DNA of 64,000 bases, from NCBI GenBank assembly GCA_030739735.1, contig JASLYQ010000003.1, forward strand, positions 62,001 to 126,000, given 5' to 3'. This document shows, one piece after another, positions 25,539 through 37,472 of this stretch; the first letter of the stretch is position 1, and each line of letters opens with the position of its first letter. The position numbers and the translations under genes were made by a program. The DNA is from Alphaproteobacteria bacterium. Its GTDB lineage: Bacteria; Pseudomonadota; Alphaproteobacteria; UBA7887. A model generated the notes under the pieces. It was not told the DNA's origin and did not search any database. It saw only the letters and a program-made list of their open reading frames with translations.

Positions 25539-26471
25539 TCAACTCCGGTTCAAGGCGATGTAACGTTCGGCCGTCCTGAGTGCGGCCGAGGTCATGATGT
25601 CGAGATTACCCGCATAGGCCGGTAGATAATCACCCGCGCCTTCGACCTCGAGAAAGATAGAGGACTTGATGCCGGAAAAATCACCATAGCCCGGAATGTG
25701 CAGCGGATTGTTGTCACCGAAATGCTCGAACTGCACCTTCTGCTTGAGTCGGTAGCCGGGCACGTATTGCTGGACCTGGGTCACCATTTCGCCGACCGAG
25801 CGCTCTATCTCTTCCGGTTCACTGCCTTGGCTGAGGGTGAATACGGAATCGCGCATGATCAGCGGCGGTTCTGCAGGGTTGAGTACGATGATAGCCTTGC
25901 CGTGCCCGGCACCGCCGACGCGCTCCAGTCCGGAGGCGGTGGTGCGTGTGAACTCGTCGATATTGGCGCGCGTGCCGGGGCCGGCCGACTTGCTGGCGAT
26001 GGAGGCGACGATCTCGGCATAGGGCAGGGTCTTCGCCACCCGACCCACCGCGTACACGATGGGGATGGTGGCCTGGCCGCCGCAGCTCACCATGTTGAGA
26101 TTGGGCTCTGCGAAATGTTCCTCCATGTTGACAACGGGTACGACGTAAGGGCCGACCGCGGCGGGAGTCAGATCGACCATGCGCTTGCTATGTCTATGGC
26201 AGACTTCGGCGTGATGGGCGTGCGCCTTCGCCGAGGTGGCGTCGAAGACGAGCTCGATGGCGGCGAACTCTGGCATCTCGACGAGACCATCGATGCCTTT
26301 GGCGGTGGTCGCGATGCCGAGCTTGCGGGCCCGCGCTAAACCGTCCGACTCAGAATCGATACCGGCGATTGCCGCCATGCGCAGACTCTCCGATCTGTGC
26401 GTTACCTTGACCATCAGGTCAGTGCCGATATTGCCTGACCCGATAATTGCGCAGTTTACGTTTCCGCTCAT
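25539..26471 (-). CDS. Acetaldehyde dehydrogenase (acetylating)
   Basis: 310 residues from the ATG at 26471. It is a DmpF/MhpF/BphJ-type enzyme converting acetaldehyde, CoA and NAD+ to acetyl-CoA. The N-terminal Rossmann motif [11 protein letters not shown] (9-19) and catalytic Cys130 in MVSCGGQAT are present, with full family length. It is the channelling partner of the aldolase encoded 2 bases downstream. It is third in the SDR, DapA-like, dehydrogenase, aldolase operon. Confidence 0.95.
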   Translation of the reverse strand: MSGNVNCAIIGSGNIGTDLMVKVTHRSESLRMAAIAGIDSESDGLARARKLGIATTAKGIDGLVEMPEFAAIELVFDATSAKAHAHHAEVCHRHSKRMVDLTPAAVGPYVVPVVNMEEHFAEPNLNMVSCGGQATIPIVYAVGRVAKTLPYAEIVASIASKSAGPGTRANIDEFTRTTASGLERVGGAGHGKAIIVLNPAEPPLIMRDSVFTLSQGSEPEEIERSVGEMVTQVQQYVPGYRLKQKVQFEHFGDNNPLHIPGYGDFSGIKSSIFLEVEGAGDYLPAYAGNLDIMTSAALRTAERYIALNRS

Positions 26472-26484
26472 GTTGTCTCCTATC

Positions 26485-27396
26485 TCAGGCGCCGGGCAGG
26501 GGGCCCAGATGTTTCGCCCAATGGGCCATAACCTCGAGCCCAAAGTCTGTGATCGGAATGCTCGGCTGGCGCGCCGCACCATTGCGCAAGCCGAGCCTTT
26601 GGGCAAGCAACTGCTTGCCATAGGCGATGAAGTTCTCAACCGAGCTCATCATGAACACGATCAGCGGCAATAGCTCACGGTGGATGCGCTCGGCCTCGGC
26701 GACATTTTCCGGCGTGCCGCTTTGCATCAGCTCGTATATGCGCACCTGCGGATCAAACAAATCTGGCGCAGGAATCATGCCAACGGCGCCAGCACGCAAG
26801 GTGTCCGGAAGTTGGATGCCGGCAAAGCCGCCGAAGATATCGAATGCGCCGTCGGTATCGTCGATCAGCTGTTGCACATAGGTAGCCGGACCTTCGCCTT
26901 TTAGCAGGCAGATATTCGGATGTTGGCGATTCAGTTCCTTGAGGCCGGCGTTCGAGAGGCTGGTGGCCATCAGACCTGGCGCATTCTGGATGGCCAGCGG
27001 CACTGCGGCGCCGTCAGAGACCCGGCCGAAGAAGCGCACATACTCGGCTTCGGGCACGCCGGCAACGGCGGGCGGCTGCAGGATAACCCAGTCGGCGCGG
27101 GCCGCCACTGCTGCTTTTACGAATTCGATTTGACCCGGAACGCTACCCTCGCCCACTGTCACCGCGTAAGGCACGCGCCCAGCGATATCCTCGCCGACCC
27201 AGTCGATGAGCTGACGGCGCTCGGTCACGTCGAGCTTACCGACCTCGGTGGCGAGCCCCATGACGGCTATGCCGTGTGCACCACCTGCGATACAGCCCTC
27301 GACCTGGCGGCGCGTGGCAGCGCGATCAAGACGCCCGTCTTCGTCAAAGAAGCTGTAGAGGATTGGATAAATCCCGTGGAAGTTCGTATGTGCCAC
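26485..27396 (-). CDS. DapA-family (dihydrodipicolinate synthase/N-acetylneuraminate lyase-like) aldolase
   Basis: About 303 residues from a GTG at 27396, chosen for a GAGGA 8 bases upstream; a TTG at 27411 overlapping the SDR stop is the alternative. The TIM barrel has the Schiff-base lysine in [10 protein letters not shown] (Lys166). The usual YNxP tyrosine is replaced (AIQNAPG, Gln137) and the GTTGE loop reads ATEVGK. This argues against lysine biosynthesis and for a catabolic retro-aldol or dehydratase acting on an unknown 2-oxo acid. Operon context points to feeding the aldolase/acetaldehyde dehydrogenase pair. Confidence 0.8.
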   Translation of the reverse strand: MAHTNFHGIYPILYSFFDEDGRLDRAATRRQVEGCIAGGAHGIAVMGLATEVGKLDVTERRQLIDWVGEDIAGRVPYAVTVGEGSVPGQIEFVKAAVAARADWVILQPPAVAGVPEAEYVRFFGRVSDGAAVPLAIQNAPGLMATSLSNAGLKELNRQHPNICLLKGEGPATYVQQLIDDTDGAFDIFGGFAGIQLPDTLRAGAVGMIPAPDLFDPQVRIYELMQSGTPENVAEAERIHRELLPLIVFMMSSVENFIAYGKQLLAQRLGLRNGAARQPSIPITDFGLEVMAHWAKHLGPLPGA

Positions 27397-27407
27397 CGTC
27401 TTGTTCC

Positions 27408-28145
27408 TCAATAGGTTGCGCGGCCGCCAGAGATATCATAGACGGCGCCAGTGCTGAAGCTGCAATCCTCTGACGATAGCCAAGCAATCAATGCTGCAAC
27501 TTCTTCCGGCTGTCCAATTCTTCCCATGGGAATTTTGGAGATGAGATAGTTGTTTTGTTCGGGTGTATTCTGCTTGAGGATAGCTGTCTCGATAGCTGCG
27601 GGGGCGATGCAGTTGGCGATTACGCCCGTGCCAACTGTCTCCTTGCCGAGAGACTTGGTAAAACCGATCACGCCCGCTTTGGCCGCGCTGTAGTGGGAGG
27701 CATTGGGGTTACCCTCCTTACCGGCGATGGAGGAGATATTGACGATGCGGCCATAGCCAGCCTCGATCATCTGCGGCAGCACGGCGCGGCAGCAGAGGAA
27801 GGTGCCGGTGAGATCGATGTCGACTACGCGACGCCAGTCATCGATTGACATATTCCAGACCGTTGCATTGGTGCCGCCGATACCGGCGCTGTTAATGAGA
27901 ATGTCTATCTTGTCGTGGGTGGCAAGGGTATAGGCGAGCGCGCGATCAACTGATGCCACGTCGCTGACATCCATGACGGCAGTTGCGAAGCCGTCCTTTT
28001 GGGCGTTAGCCAGCGCGGCCTCGTCGCGGTCCCACAGAACTGGGTTGGCGCCCGAGGCCAAAATGCGCTGTGCGGTCGCATGGCCGAGGCCGATGGCTCC
28101 ACCCGTGATCACGGCCACTCGGCCGGCGAGATCTATGGCATTCAT
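27408..28145 (-). CDS. Short-chain dehydrogenase/reductase (SDR)
   Basis: 245 residues from the ATG at 28145, preceded by GGGAGAGA. It is a classical SDR: TGGAIGLG cofactor loop (14-21), INSAG, catalytic Ser in VNISSIAG, and Tyr152-x3-Lys156 in HYSAAKAG. Asp39 after the second strand (LWDRDE) suggests NAD(H) preference. It is the first gene of the four-gene minus-strand operon and presumably oxidises a hydroxylated intermediate before the aldol cleavage steps. Confidence 0.9.
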   Translation of the reverse strand: MNAIDLAGRVAVITGGAIGLGHATAQRILASGANPVLWDRDEAALANAQKDGFATAVMDVSDVASVDRALAYTLATHDKIDILINSAGIGGTNATVWNMSIDDWRRVVDIDLTGTFLCCRAVLPQMIEAGYGRIVNISSIAGKEGNPNASHYSAAKAGVIGFTKSLGKETVGTGVIANCIAPAAIETAILKQNTPEQNNYLISKIPMGRIGQPEEVAALIAWLSSEDCSFSTGAVYDISGGRATY

Positions 28146-28419
28146 GACGGCTGTCTCTCCCACGGTTGCTCCCATGGCTTAATAAACCACGAATGGGATA
28201 ACGGTAATTAGGATTCCATGCATTTCTGCAGTACTGCTGCCACCGTAAGTTCGTACTGGCCTCATTGGCTCGCTACGAAAAACAAAATTCTTTATCTGAT
28301 CGAGCTTTGAAGTGCGTCTCTCAGGTCTAGTTTATTTAATGGGTCGCCGGAAATATCTTGTCTGTCTGCCAGTGGGTGGGACAGGTGTGTTAGGCTCGAA
28401 ACACATGGAGGACCGAGGT
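28146..28419. promoter_or_regulatory. Divergent intergenic region, partly AT-rich
   Basis: 274 bases between the SDR operon (minus) and the DUF3365 gene (plus). It should contain both promoters. An AT-richer stretch is at about 28265-28345. No operator or regulator gene for the catabolic operon is apparent. GAGGT before the ATG at 28420 is the ribosome-binding site of the DUF3365 gene. Confidence 0.35.
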
Positions 28420-28983
28420 ATGCATAAACTTGTGATGGTCGCCTTCGCGGCTAGTTTGGCAATGCCGGTGATGGCGGCGGATATGAAGGCGCTGGTGGCC
28501 GAGAGCCGCGGAACCATCAAAGATTTTGTGAGCTCGCTTAAAGCCGCGCTGGTCGTCGCCGTCGAGTCAGGTGGGCCGCTGCATGCGATCGGTGTCTGTA
28601 ATATGGATGCGCCGGCCATCGTGGCCAGCCAATCTGTGGCCTTCCGCGGCCGCGTGGGCCGCACCAGCCTGCGCCGTCGCAATCCCGCCAATGCTCCGGA
28701 CAGTTGGGAGCACGATGTGCTCAATGCTTTCGAAGTGCGTCTGGCGGCGGGCGAGGGTATTTCCGGCATCGACCATGCCGAGGTGGTCAGGGAAAACGGG
28801 CGCACGGTATTCCGCTACATGAAGGCCATTCCCACTGGTGGTGTCTGCCTGACATGCCACGGCGACGACCTCGATCCCGAGATTGCCGCCGCGATCGACG
28901 CGCGCTATCCGGACGATCAGGCGCGAGGCTTCGCCATGGGTGATATCCGTGGCGCCTTCACCGTGCGCCGGCACCTTGACTGA
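28420..28983 (+). CDS. DUF3365 (Tll0287-like) haem-binding exported protein
   Basis: 187 residues from the ATG at 28420 with a GAGG ribosome-binding site. Signal peptide MHKLVMVAFAASLAMPVMA, then the Tll0287-like sensor domain with a conserved Cys60 in IGVCNMDAP, GRTSLRRRNPANAPD, and a single c-type haem motif CLTCH (Cys143, Cys146, His147). Such proteins bind haem c in the periplasm and are suspected redox sensors. Stand-alone here, with no histidine kinase fused. Confidence 0.82.
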   Translation: MHKLVMVAFAASLAMPVMAADMKALVAESRGTIKDFVSSLKAALVVAVESGGPLHAIGVCNMDAPAIVASQSVAFRGRVGRTSLRRRNPANAPDSWEHDVLNAFEVRLAAGEGISGIDHAEVVRENGRTVFRYMKAIPTGGVCLTCHGDDLDPEIAAAIDARYPDDQARGFAMGDIRGAFTVRRHLD

Positions 28984-29158
28984 GGCGACCGGCTGCCATC
29001 TATCACAAGGCGTTATCGATGTCGGCCAGGAAGCCGTGCACCTCTTCCATCATCGAATAGGTATAGAGCGGGATATGCTGTGGTGCTTGCGCATTGCCGC
29101 GGTCCTGTCTAATACCGGGGCGCCCAGACCCGTGCCCGACATCCGGAGGATATAATCG

Positions 29159-29656
29159 ATGAGCGAGAGCCGTATCGGCGTTTATCCCGGCACTTTCGAT
29201 CCGCCGACCCTGGGGCATATGGATATCGTCACCCGGGCGCTGCGCGTGGTTGACCGACTGGTGGTTGCAATCGCCATCAACGCGGGCAAGGGCCCTATGT
29301 TTGAGGTCGACGAGCGCGTGGCGATGGTCGAGGACTGCCTGCGTGCAGCTAGTATCGGTGAGCGCGTGTCAGTGGTGCCATTCAGCAATCTTTTGATGCA
29401 TTTTACCTTGGAACAAAAGGCCGGCGTCATCATTCGTGGTCTGCGCGCCGTGTCCGACTTTGAATACGAGTTTCAGATGGCCGGCATGAATGCCCGCCTT
29501 GAGCCCGAGGTCGAAACCGTGTTTCTGATGGCCTCGGAAGGCATCCAGTTTATCTCTTCACGGCTGGTAAAGGAAATATTCCTGCTGGGGGGCGATGTGA
29601 CACCCTTTGTGACGGAAAATGTTGCACGCTGCCTGGAGGAGCATATATCTCGGTAG
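29159..29656 (+). CDS. coaD: Phosphopantetheine adenylyltransferase
   Basis: 165 residues. It adenylylates 4'-phosphopantetheine in CoA synthesis. The nucleotidyltransferase GTFDPPTLGH (11-20, TxxH-type), RGLRAVSDFEYEFQMAGMN and the C-terminal ISSRLVKEI motif are all present. It begins an apparent plus-strand operon coaD, cyclophilin, queA, tgt, an arrangement common in alphaproteobacteria. GGAGG precedes the ATG. Confidence 0.96.
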   Translation: MSESRIGVYPGTFDPPTLGHMDIVTRALRVVDRLVVAIAINAGKGPMFEVDERVAMVEDCLRAASIGERVSVVPFSNLLMHFTLEQKAGVIIRGLRAVSDFEYEFQMAGMNARLEPEVETVFLMASEGIQFISSRLVKEIFLLGGDVTPFVTENVARCLEEHISR

Positions 29657-29703
29657 GACCCCGGCCGCACCCGACCACAACGCCGCTAGCCCGGGAGGCA
29701 CAC

Positions 29704-30243
29704 ATGCGACGATTTCTGCTGTCAATTCTTACAATAGCGAGCCTAGCCGTGACCGCAACGGAAACCACTGCCGCCGATCCTGAGAGCACCGTTTATATGG
29801 ATCTTGAAGATGGCCGCGTGGTCATTGAATTGCGTCCCGACTTAGCACCCCAACATGTTTCCCGCATTAAGGAGTTGGCGCGTGCTGGCTTTTATGATGG
29901 GCTCACCTTCCACCGCGTCATTGAGGGCTTCATGGCCCAGGGTGGCGATCCTTCCGGTAATGGCACGGGCGGCTCGGGTCAGAACATTCCGGCGGAGTTC
30001 TCGCCGCCGAACGTGGCCCAGCACGTGCGCGGCACGATGTCTATGGCGCGCGCTCAACACCCTGACAGCGCCGATAGCCAGTTCTTCATCTGCTTCCAAC
30101 CGGCGCCTTTTCTCGATGGCAAGTACACTATTTGGGGCCAGGTGGTGGAAGGCATGGAGTATGTCGATAACATCAAGCGCGGTGAGCCCGTGCGCGATCC
30201 CGACCATATTGTCAGCATGCGGGTTGCCGCCGACGTCGACTGA
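29704..30243 (+). CDS. Peptidyl-prolyl cis-trans isomerase, cyclophilin type, exported
   Basis: 179 residues. A signal peptide ([18 protein letters not shown]) predicts a periplasmic location. The cyclophilin core carries the active-site [19 protein letters not shown] (Arg and Phe), MSMAR and SQFFICF segments, all close to consensus. It catalyses X-Pro isomerisation in exported proteins. It lies 47 bases after coaD and 20 bases before queA. Confidence 0.93.
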   Translation: MRRFLLSILTIASLAVTATETTAADPESTVYMDLEDGRVVIELRPDLAPQHVSRIKELARAGFYDGLTFHRVIEGFMAQGGDPSGNGTGGSGQNIPAEFSPPNVAQHVRGTMSMARAQHPDSADSQFFICFQPAPFLDGKYTIWGQVVEGMEYVDNIKRGEPVRDPDHIVSMRVAADVD

Positions 30244-30263
30244 GCGATATCACTGCGCCTCTC

Positions 30264-32407
<2,144 letters not shown>

Positions 32408-32630
32408 ACGGTGAAAATTAATTATTTTATATAATAATATTATATCAGTGTAATAATCGAGTTGAATAATATAATAAATTAATAAACGTTAATAAGTAAT
32501 TGAAAAAAATAATTAAAATTTGAACAAAATGATCATTGTCACTGATCTCCCGGCGTGGAAAGAGAGGTGGCAAAATAAATTAAAATTTTGATTTTTAATC
32601 AATAACTTGTGGGAGATATATCAAGCTGCA
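32408..32630. other. Strongly AT-rich intergenic island
   Basis: 223 bases between the converging tgt and metallo-hydrolase genes. The first 110 bases are almost only A and T, with TATAATAATATTATA-like runs, and a second AT block is at 32568-32610. A central GC-richer stretch (32545-32570) carries TCCCGGCGTGG. No open frame, tRNA or clear hairpin-plus-T terminator can be defended. The contrast with the GC-rich surroundings is sharp. Confidence 0.7.
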
Positions 32631-33275
32631 CTAATCGCGCACGAAGGGGTTGCTGCGGCGCTCCTCGGCGAAGGTTGAGGTGGGGCCGTGGCCGGGGATG
32701 AAGGTGGTTTCGCCGCCAAGCGGCCAGAGCCGTTCTCGGATTGACCGCAGCAGCGTCTCGTGGTCGCCTTTTGGAAAATCGGTACGTCCGATGGAGCCCC
32801 GAAAGAGCACGTCGCCAACCTGGGCGAGCTTCGTGCCGGCATGGTAAAAGACGATATGGCCCGGCGTGTGTCCCGGGCAATGGATCACGTCGAGGGTGAT
32901 CTTGCCAAAGTGCACCGTGTCGCCGCCGTTGAGCCAGCGCGATGGCGTGAAGCTTTCGGCACCCGCGAAGCCGAAGCGCTCGCCCTGTTCCTCGATGCCG
33001 TCGATCCCGAACTTGTCATCGATATGTGGGCCCTCGATGGATGCTCCAGTATGCTCACCAAGGACAGCCGTGCCGCCGACGTGATCAATATGCCCATGGG
33101 TGAGAAAAATCTGCGCAATTTCGGCCCCTTGCTCCTTGGCAACGGCTAGCACGTGCTCGATATCGCCACCGGGGTCGATGACGGCTGCCTTGCCCGTCTC
33201 GGTGCAAACGAGCAGGGTGCAATTCTGTTGAAAAGGCGTTACCGGTATTATTGTCGTACTCAGCTGTGACGTCAT
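32631..33275 (-). CDS. MBL-fold metallo-hydrolase (glyoxalase II-like)
   Basis: 214 residues. The metal-binding THGHIDHVGG (59-68) and later His/Asp ligands in CPGHTPGH and PGHGPTST define a binuclear metallo-beta-lactamase fold. The small size and N-terminal PFQQNCTLLVCTETGKAAVIDPGGD place it with YcbL-like hydrolases. It probably acts on S-lactoylglutathione or other thioesters; not proven. Single gene, convergent with tgt. Confidence 0.9.
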   Translation of the reverse strand: MTSQLSTTIIPVTPFQQNCTLLVCTETGKAAVIDPGGDIEHVLAVAKEQGAEIAQIFLTHGHIDHVGGTAVLGEHTGASIEGPHIDDKFGIDGIEEQGERFGFAGAESFTPSRWLNGGDTVHFGKITLDVIHCPGHTPGHIVFYHAGTKLAQVGDVLFRGSIGRTDFPKGDHETLLRSIRERLWPLGGETTFIPGHGPTSTFAEERRSNPFVRD

Positions 33276-33312
33276 GGTTGCTCCGTTTCTGACGCCCCAT
33301 GGTTAGCACATG

Positions 33313-33807
33313 TCAAAACCGGATCACTAGACCGTCATGCATATTGCCTTCAGCCGATTTTCGGTGTTCTATAGCCCACTGATTGCAACCTTCGCGGGCG
33401 CTCTCGATGTCTTTCAGCATGCGGGGTTGATCAGCACTCGCCACGCATACGAAAAAGTGGTGGTGGCTCCGCCAGTCTAAGCGTGCGCCCGGCCTCTTGT
33501 TGCCAAGCGTGACCCAGGCTCCGACGGGTGAGGCAGTATTGCCAAGATATTGCCTAATCACGGCGGAGATGGCCTGCACCGTTCCAACCGGGCTTGTTGC
33601 TTCTGTATCCCATAGATGTTCCTGCATCAGCAGCGTGCGAAACGCCTCGTGATGGTCGCTGCTGCTGCGGTAGAGTGCATCAGCGATGGTACCGATCGCC
33701 GCGTGGCAGCCGTCCTCTAGGCGGGCCTCCGCTTGCGCCACGCGCAACAGGGTACGTGCTTGGGGAAAATAGACCTGCTCCAGCGGGCGGCGTGTGAACC
33801 GCTCCAC
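33313..33807 (-). CDS. Hypothetical protein
   Basis: 164 residues from a GTG. No signal peptide or membrane helix. Visible features are a basic N-terminus (MERFTRRPLEQVYFPQARTL), a helical middle with HHEAFRTLLMQEHLWD, and a C-terminal half with RSHHHFFVCVAS. I do not recognise the family. Codon usage resembles its neighbours and no competing frame is better, so it is probably real. It ends 37 bases before the metallo-hydrolase start and may be co-transcribed with it. Confidence 0.5.
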   Translation of the reverse strand: MERFTRRPLEQVYFPQARTLLRVAQAEARLEDGCHAAIGTIADALYRSSSDHHEAFRTLLMQEHLWDTEATSPVGTVQAISAVIRQYLGNTASPVGAWVTLGNKRPGARLDWRSHHHFFVCVASADQPRMLKDIESAREGCNQWAIEHRKSAEGNMHDGLVIRF

Positions 33808-34066
33808 GTGAGGCTATTTGTTCAGGTCCGGCGATAGCAGTTGTTAGGTCATGGGCTACAACGAGATAGAAGCAGATGGGTTGCAACAAGAATTTAGGTT
33901 TTTACCCTTGGGCAGCAGCGCTTTAATTTTGGCTGATAACTATTGGCAATATTTGGTGCGGCGCTCATAAACTCTCAGGCGAGGAAAGGCGAGATATGGC
34001 GAAGGTCGGCTGGCGAGGTGGCAAATAATCGACGACGATGATGTCGTCGCCTATGGGCAATGGGTC
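33808..34066. other. Intergenic region with a possible 39-codon leader ORF
   Basis: 259 bases between the hypothetical gene (minus) and the MMPL pseudogene (plus). A short ORF (33851-33970, plus, 39 codons, ending NYWQYLVRRS) is in the same frame as the transporter and ends 96 bases before its GTG. After its stop the transporter frame stays open, but without ATG, GTG or TTG until 34067. The true N-terminus of the transporter may therefore also be damaged. Confidence 0.35.
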
Positions 34067-36370
34067 GTGCGCCGCCGCTGGCTGGTCGCTGGCCTGTCGA
34101 TCGTTATCGCCATTTTGTTGGCAAGCGGTGGGCGATTTCTTACGTTCTCGACTGATTACCGCGTTTTCTTCAGCGAGAAGAACCCGCAGCTCACGGCGTT
34201 CGAGACACTGCAGAACGTCTATTCCAAGGACGATAATCTGCTGGTCGCGATAAAGCCTGGGGAAGGAAACCTGTTTACCGCCGAGACCCTGGCGACAGTG
34301 GCGGCGTTTACCGAGGCTGCTTGGCAGACCCCGTTCTCGACCCGTGTCGACTCTCTGACCAACTATCAGCACAGCGAGGCCGATGGCGACGACTTGATCG
34401 TGGAGGAGCTGGTTGATGCCGATGCCGAACTCGGTGCGGAAGCACTCGCCCGGATCAAGGCGATTGCTCTTGCCGAGCCCCTCATCGTCGATCGCCTGAC
34501 CAACCGTGACGGGCGCACAGCAGGCGTCAACATCACTATGATGTTCCCCCAGGCCAATATGACTGAAGTACCGGCTGTCATGGCACATATCCGCGCCCTG
34601 GTGGCTGAGTTTGCTGCAGCGCACCCCGAACTGCAATTCGTAATCAGCGGCAACACGGCGTTGAGCAATGCGTTTGCCGAGCTCAGCCAGTCGGACATGG
34701 AGAGCCTCGTGCCACTCATGTACGGCGCCCTGGTGCTCGTTATGATCTGCTTTCTGCGCTCGGTGGTGGGCACCATTGGTGCGGTGGTCGTGATCGGGCT
34801 GTCGGCCGCCGCAGCTATGGGCTTTGGCGGCTGGATCGGCGTGGTGCTGACGCCGCCATCGGTGACTGCGCCGACGATCATCCTCACCGTGGCTGTTGCC
34901 GACTCGATCCACATCCTGTCAACCATGCTGAAGGAGATGCGCCTTGGGCGTGGGCGTCATGAGGCCATCGTTGAGGCTCTGCGCATCAACATGCATCCAG
35001 TATTCCTTACCAGCCTGACCACCGCCATCGGCTTCGCCAGCCTGAATTTCTCCGATGCGCCGCCGTTCCGCGATCTCGGCAATCTCACGGCCTATGGAAT
35101 TATTGCGGCTTGGCTCCTGTCGGTGACCCTGCTACCGGCGCTGATGGCGTTGCTGCCCGGCGGTGCCCGCGTGCGCGAGACCAAGGGCCCCGATATGCTT
35201 GAGCGCGGCATGGCCTCTCTTGCCGAGCTTGTCATCGCTAGGCGCAAGCCGCTGCTCTGGGGCACTAGTGCTGTGATCGTGGCACTCGTGACGATGATCC
35301 CGCGTATCGATCTGAACGATGCCTTTGTCGACTATTTCGACCGCGGTGTGCCGTTCCGCGATAACACGGACTTCATCATGGAGAACCTGACGGGCATCTA
35401 CCAACTACACTATTCGCTTTCCGCCGGCGAGGCCGGAGCGATCGCTGAGCCGGACTATCTGGAGCGCGTAGACGCCTTTGCCGACTGGTTCACTGGGCAA
35501 CCGGGGGCGCTGCATGTGAACAGCATCACCGATGTCATGCGGCGCCTAAACCGCAACATGCATGGCGACGATCCGGCGTACAATACGCTGCCGGACGATC
35601 GGTAACTTGCTGCGCAATATCTATTGCTGTACGAATTATCTTTGCCATACGGTCTGGATCTCAATAACCAGATCAATGTTGATAAATCGGCAACGCGTGT
35701 CGTAGTGACGACAGAAAACCTTACCACGCGAGAGTCCCGGGCTTTGATGGCACGCGCCGCGGTCTGGCTCGACAGGAATTTTCCGACTGCGAGGAAGGCC
35801 GAGGCAACGGGTCCTGTGGTCATGTTCTCCTACCTGTCGGAGCGCAACATCAACAGCATGATCCTCGGCACCATTGTCGCCATTCTGCTGATATCGACTT
35901 CGCTGATTCTGGCCCTGCGCGACTTGCGCCATGGCCTGGTTAGCTTGATCCCCAACACCGTGCCGGCGCTTATGGCCTTCGGCTTTTGGGGCATATTGGT
36001 GGGCGAGATCGGCGTTGCGGCCTCGGTTCTCGGTGCGGCTAGCCTCGGTATTATCGTCGATGACACAGTGCATTTTCTGAGTAAGTACCTGCGCGCGCGC
36101 CGTGAGCAGGGACTGTCGGCGGAAGATGCCGTCCGCTACGCGTTTGCTACGGTCGGTGTTGCCCTGACCGTCACTTCCTTTGTCTTGGTCGGAGGCTTTT
36201 CCGTACTTGCCCTATCGAACTTTCTGCCCAACGAGGTGATGGGCCTCATGATGGCTATCGCGATCGCCTGCGCGCTGCTGGCCGATTTCTTACTGCTGCC
36301 GCCGTTGCTCATCGCCATGGACGCAGGGAAGCGCTCGGCGGCCAATGCCAGTACCCGATCAGAACCGTAA
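34067..36370 (+). pseudogene. MMPL/RND-family exporter interrupted by an in-frame stop
   Basis: A roughly 767-codon MMPL/RND-type permease read in one frame from 34067 to 36370, broken by a TAA at 35603-35605. Before it: the first helix, FSTDYRVFFSEKNPQL, and the first membrane half (PTIILTVAVADSIHILSTML, with the intramembrane Asp). After it: LAAQYLLLYELSLPYGLDLNNQ and the second half (GIIVDDTVHFLSKYLRARR). A single-base change from GAA to TAA at a conserved ...DR-E-LAAQY... position is the simplest explanation. Members export lipids or hydrophobic compounds. Two polypeptides could still be made if translation reinitiates, but no clear start follows. Confidence 0.85.
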
Positions 36371-36491
36371 GGCACGGAGTAGCCGCTGCGATTGTGGCCA
36401 CGGAGCTCGTGCCGCCACTACTTTCCGGCACTTCCGTGACAGTGTTTTCACGTTACAGCAGGTTATGCGGGGCTACCCCTAGCAGCCGGCG

Positions 36492-37472
36492 TCAGCTCTC
36501 GGCAAGAAATGCGGCCAGCAAATACGCTGCTGCGGCGGTGGGACTTTCGTGGCCTTCTGATACGGCGTTCTCGACCTCGGGCAGGCAGGCGGCCACGGCG
36601 GGGGAGGTGCGCAAGCGTGCTGCGAGGGTCTCGCTGACTTCTGACCACATCCAAGCGAGCGCCTGTTCCGAGCGCCGTGCGGCCAGCTCGCCGGCGGTAT
36701 CGAGCGCTTCTCGGTGGGCCTCGACGGCCTGCCAAACCTCGGGGATGCCGCCTCCCTCCAGCGCCGAGGCGGCGAGCACCGGGGCGCGCCAGTGGGGTGA
36801 CGTCGAGCGCAACAGGTCGAGGGCGTTCTGGTAGTCAGCGCGGGTGCGCAATGCGATATCGGCCAAGTCTCCGTCGGCCTTGTTCACTACCAGCAAGTCG
36901 GTGCTCTCGATGATGCCGCGCTTAATGCCCTGTAACTCGTCACCGGCGGCAGGCGCCAACAGGAGCACAAACATGTCGACCATGTCGCGCACGGCGACCT
37001 CGACCTGGCCGACGCCGACGGTCTCGACGATCACCACGTCGAAGCCCGCTGCCTCGCAAAGCAGCAGCGCCTCGCGGCTGCGTCGAGCTACACCGCCGAG
37101 GCTTCCGCCAGAGGGGCTGGGGCGAATGAATGCTTGCGGCGACCGGCCAAGTTTCTCCATGCGTGTCTTGTCCCCGAGAATCGAGCCGCCCGCGTGGGCG
37201 CTGGTGGGGTCAATGGCAAGCACGGCAAGGCGGTGTCCGGCCTTAATTAGCTGTGTGCCGAGGGCCTCAATGAATGTCGATTTGCCCACCCCGGGCGCAC
37301 CGGAGATGCCGAGCCGGATGGCCTTGCCGGTGTGCGGCATGAGAGATTCGAGCAGTGTTGTGGCGTCCGCACGATGATCGGTGTGGGTTGATTCAATGAG
37401 TGTGATGGCACGGGCGAGCGCCCGGCGGTCGCCGTTGCGGATTGCTTTGGCACGGTCTTCGGCGTTACTCAC
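36492..37472 (-). CDS. meaB: Methylmalonyl-CoA mutase-associated GTPase MeaB
   Basis: 326 residues from a GTG that overlaps the scpA stop (GTGA). It is a G3E-family GTPase that gates adenosylcobalamin loading and protects the mutase. P-loop GAPGVGKST (58-66), the Asp-containing [18 protein letters not shown] switch, [10 protein letters not shown] and the NKAD guanine-specificity loop are all seen. The C-terminal dimerisation region is complete. Confidence 0.96.
   Translation of the reverse strand: MSNAEDRAKAIRNGDRRALARAITLIESTHTDHRADATTLLESLMPHTGKAIRLGISGAPGVGKSTFIEALGTQLIKAGHRLAVLAIDPTSAHAGGSILGDKTRMEKLGRSPQAFIRPSPSGGSLGGVARRSREALLLCEAAGFDVVIVETVGVGQVEVAVRDMVDMFVLLLAPAAGDELQGIKRGIIESTDLLVVNKADGDLADIALRTRADYQNALDLLRSTSPHWRAPVLAASALEGGGIPEVWQAVEAHREALDTAGELAARRSEQALAWMWSEVSETLAARLRTSPAVAACLPEVENAVSEGHESPTAAAAYLLAAFLAES

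Noticed and set aside
29003-29090. Minus-strand tail YSMMEEVHGFLADIDNAL that resembles the end of a class V aminotransferase
   Set aside because: Only about 20 residues look protein-like, with no upstream motif; too short to defend as a remnant.
36371-36491. Terminator between the converging MMPL and meaB genes
   Set aside because: GGCACG...CGTGCC could pair across a long loop, but there is no compact stem or T-run.
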